A stretch of 64,000 nt of DNA, from positions 1 through 64,000 of the forward strand of contig JBMOQX010000047.1 in NCBI GenBank assembly GCA_049322755.1. Direction: 5' to 3'. The position numbers were made by a program, and so were the translations under genes. The DNA is from DATIUV01 sp049322755. Its GTDB lineage: Bacteria > Pseudomonadota > Gammaproteobacteria > Burkholderiales > UBA6910. Shown piece after piece: positions 62,707 through 64,000 of this stretch. A model generated the notes under the pieces. That model saw only the letters and a program-made list of their open reading frames with translations, searched no databases and had not been told where the DNA came from. Within the stretch, counting starts at the first letter, position 1. The number at the start of each line of letters is the position of its first letter.

Positions 62707-63369
62707 GTGCCCGACGCCGCGCTCCCGGTGGCTTTCGACCTCGCGCTGCGCGACGGCGCGCTGATCCTCGACCTCGGCGAGCCGCGACGCCTGCTCTCCA
62801 GCGCGCCGTACCGCGGCGGCCTGACGCGCAGCCGCTGGTGGATCAACCACCATGTGCGGCTCGACTTCTGCGACGACGCCGTCGACGCCTGGATCGGCCG
62901 CCGGCTGGCGGCGCTGCAGCTGCCGGCCCGGGCGACGACCGCGTGCCTGACGGCGGCGTACGTCGAGCAGCACGGCCGCGCCACCATCGCGTCCGGAGCG
63001 GTGCGCGCCCACGCCGTGGTGACGGCAGGCCTGTCGAACCTCTCGTCCGCGGGCCTCACGCCGCCGTGGCGCCGGGCCGGCGCCTCCCACACCATCAACG
63101 CCTGCGTCCTGGTGGAAGCGTCGCTGCCCGACGCCGCGCTGGTGGAGCTGGTGCAGATCGTCACCGAGACCAAGACCCGCCTGCTGACCGGCAGCGTCAC
63201 CGCCGACGGCCACCCCGCCACCGGCACCAGCACCGACACCGTCACCGTGGTCGAACTCGGCGGTCCCGCGAGCCGCTACTCCGGCGCCGTCACCGACGCG
63301 GGTCACGCCGCGGCGCGGGCGTTCGAAGACGCTTACCTCCGGGCCAGGGCAGCGCGCGGTGAGCAGTGA
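62707..63369 (+). CDS. cbiZ: adenosylcobinamide amidohydrolase
   Basis: 220 residues of the CbiZ family. Motifs are SSAPYRGGLTRSRWWINHHV near residue 30, VVTAGLSNLSSAG, GASHTINACVLVEASLPDAA and VTETKTRLLTGSVTADGHPA then TGTSTDTVTVVE. CbiZ hydrolyses (pseudo)cobinamide to cobyrate, allowing salvage and remodelling of foreign corrinoids. The GTG at 62707 is chosen for its distance from the cobS stop. The gene overlaps the next by 11 bases. Confidence 0.88.
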   Translation: MPDAALPVAFDLALRDGALILDLGEPRRLLSSAPYRGGLTRSRWWINHHVRLDFCDDAVDAWIGRRLAALQLPARATTACLTAAYVEQHGRATIASGAVRAHAVVTAGLSNLSSAGLTPPWRRAGASHTINACVLVEASLPDAALVELVQIVTETKTRLLTGSVTADGHPATGTSTDTVTVVELGGPASRYSGAVTDAGHAAARAFEDAYLRARAARGEQ

Positions 63370-64000
63370 ACGCACGGAGCGGACTGCGGGCGCCGCGGCA
63401 GGTGTCGCCGCCGCGCTGCTCGCGCTCGCCTGCGCCGCCGCCGGCGCGGCGGAGGTCGTCGTCATCGACGACGAGGGGCGCGAGATCCGGCTCGCGGCGC
63501 CGGCGCAGCGCATCGTCAGCCTGGCGCCCCACGTCACCGAGCTGCTGTTCGCCGCCGGTGCGGGGGAGCGCATCGTCGGCACGCTGGACTACAGCGATTA
63601 CCCGGCGCAGGCGAAGCGCATCCCGCGCATCGGCAGCTCCGAGGCGATCCAGTTCGAGAAGCTGGTGGCCCTGCAGCCCGACCTGGTGATCGGCTGGTCG
63701 AGCGGCAACGGCCCGCGCACACTGCCGCGCCTGCGGGCGCTTGGGCTTACCGTGTTCGCCAGCGAGATCCGCACCGTCGGCCAGATCCCGGAGACGCTGG
63801 AGCGGCTGGGCCGCATAGCCGGCACCGGGGCCGAAGGAGAACGGGCCGCCGCGGAGTTCCGCGCCCGGCTGGCAGCGCTGGAGGCCGCGTACCGCGACCG
63901 CCCCCAGGTCAGCGTGTTCTACCAGATCTGGAACCCGCCGCTGATGACGGTGAACGGCGACCATCTCATCAGCCGTGCGATCGAGATCTGCAGCGGGCGC
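63359..64000 (+). CDS. btuF: cobalamin substrate-binding protein, second secreted BtuF copy (partial)
   Basis: The first 214 residues are in the window; the frame is open at the right edge. A GTG start inside the cbiZ end gives MSSERTERTAGAAAGVAAAL, then LALACAAAGAAE as signal peptide. The BtuF fold follows (PAQRIVSLAPHVTELLFAAG, VGTLDYSDYPAQAKRIPRIG, VFYQIWNPPLMTVNGDHLIS). It is similar to 57118-58029, including IVSLAPH and FYQIW, but not a recent identical copy. Confidence 0.85.
   Translation, partial: MSSERTERTAGAAAGVAAALLALACAAAGAAEVVVIDDEGREIRLAAPAQRIVSLAPHVTELLFAAGAGERIVGTLDYSDYPAQAKRIPRIGSSEAIQFEKLVALQPDLVIGWSSGNGPRTLPRLRALGLTVFASEIRTVGQIPETLERLGRIAGTGAEGERAAAEFRARLAALEAAYRDRPQVSVFYQIWNPPLMTVNGDHLISRAIEICSGR

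Overview
The window looks like a high-GC proteobacterial chromosome segment. A betaproteobacterium is my best guess, from the BtuB/BluB/CobO/CbiB/CobD/CobQ cluster layout, the DUF3141-FabI and PPK2 genes and the GC-rich codon use, but no rRNA or other marker is present to fix the taxonomy. It has two parts. From 1 to about 44.8 kb essentially every gene is on the minus strand. From about 45.06 kb to the right edge every gene is on the plus strand.

Left part, read in transcription order (right to left). 44.8-39.1 kb is a periplasmic copper-handling set: a Cys/His-rich secreted protein, a TolC-family channel, a multicopper oxidase, a cupredoxin, a CusF-like protein and secreted or membrane proteins of unknown role. 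Several of these carry single-base frameshifts. 39.0-34.2 kb has a Met-rich periplasmic protein, then a promoter whose 17-bp spacer is filled by a perfect CsoR-type palindrome. That promoter drives a small zinc-ribbon protein and a CopA-like ATPase, with NfeD, SHOCT and carboxymuconolactone-decarboxylase family genes downstream. 34.1-22 kb is a long, tightly overlapping run: DUF5676, YHS, YtkA-like, DUF2933, a methyltransferase-like membrane protein, an HMA-YHS fusion, DUF3141, a FabI-like protein, a flavoprotein, an MFS transporter, PPK2, a 58-codon ORF, and an unusual P1B ATPase with CPD in place of CPC and an HMA domain lacking CXXC. A second DUF3141-FabI pair follows (22-19.4 kb), then an AckA-PduL fusion, TerD, HflK/HflC, a beta-phosphoglucomutase-GH65 fusion, a P3A proton ATPase and a phospholipase-D family enzyme.

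7.3-0.7 kb carries the oxidative pentose-phosphate enzymes (pgl, gnd, zwf) and a glucoamylase-like protein. These are interleaved with broken pieces of fructose-bisphosphate aldolase, phosphoketolase, a GH94/cyclic-glucan-synthase-like protein and an MFS transporter. Together the intact genes suggest glycan or disaccharide breakdown to glucose-6-phosphate, NADPH production, acetyl-phosphate/acetate/acetyl-CoA interconversion and polyphosphate use, in a setting with metal stress. The left edge is the end of an IS5-family element.

Right part. An esterase/GST/D-lactate-dehydrogenase-like trio (45.06-49.43 kb) precedes a cobalamin riboswitch and a B12 cluster: btuB, cbiA, a BtuF-like protein without signal peptide, bluB, cobO, cbiB, cobD, btuF, cobQ, cobU, cobT, cobC, cobS, cbiZ and a third btuF cut by the window edge. 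It covers B12 uptake, late corrinoid amidation, adenosylation, lower-ligand synthesis and attachment, and salvage. No corrin-ring genes are visible.

I saw no tRNA, rRNA, CRISPR array or recognisable transcription-factor gene in the window.
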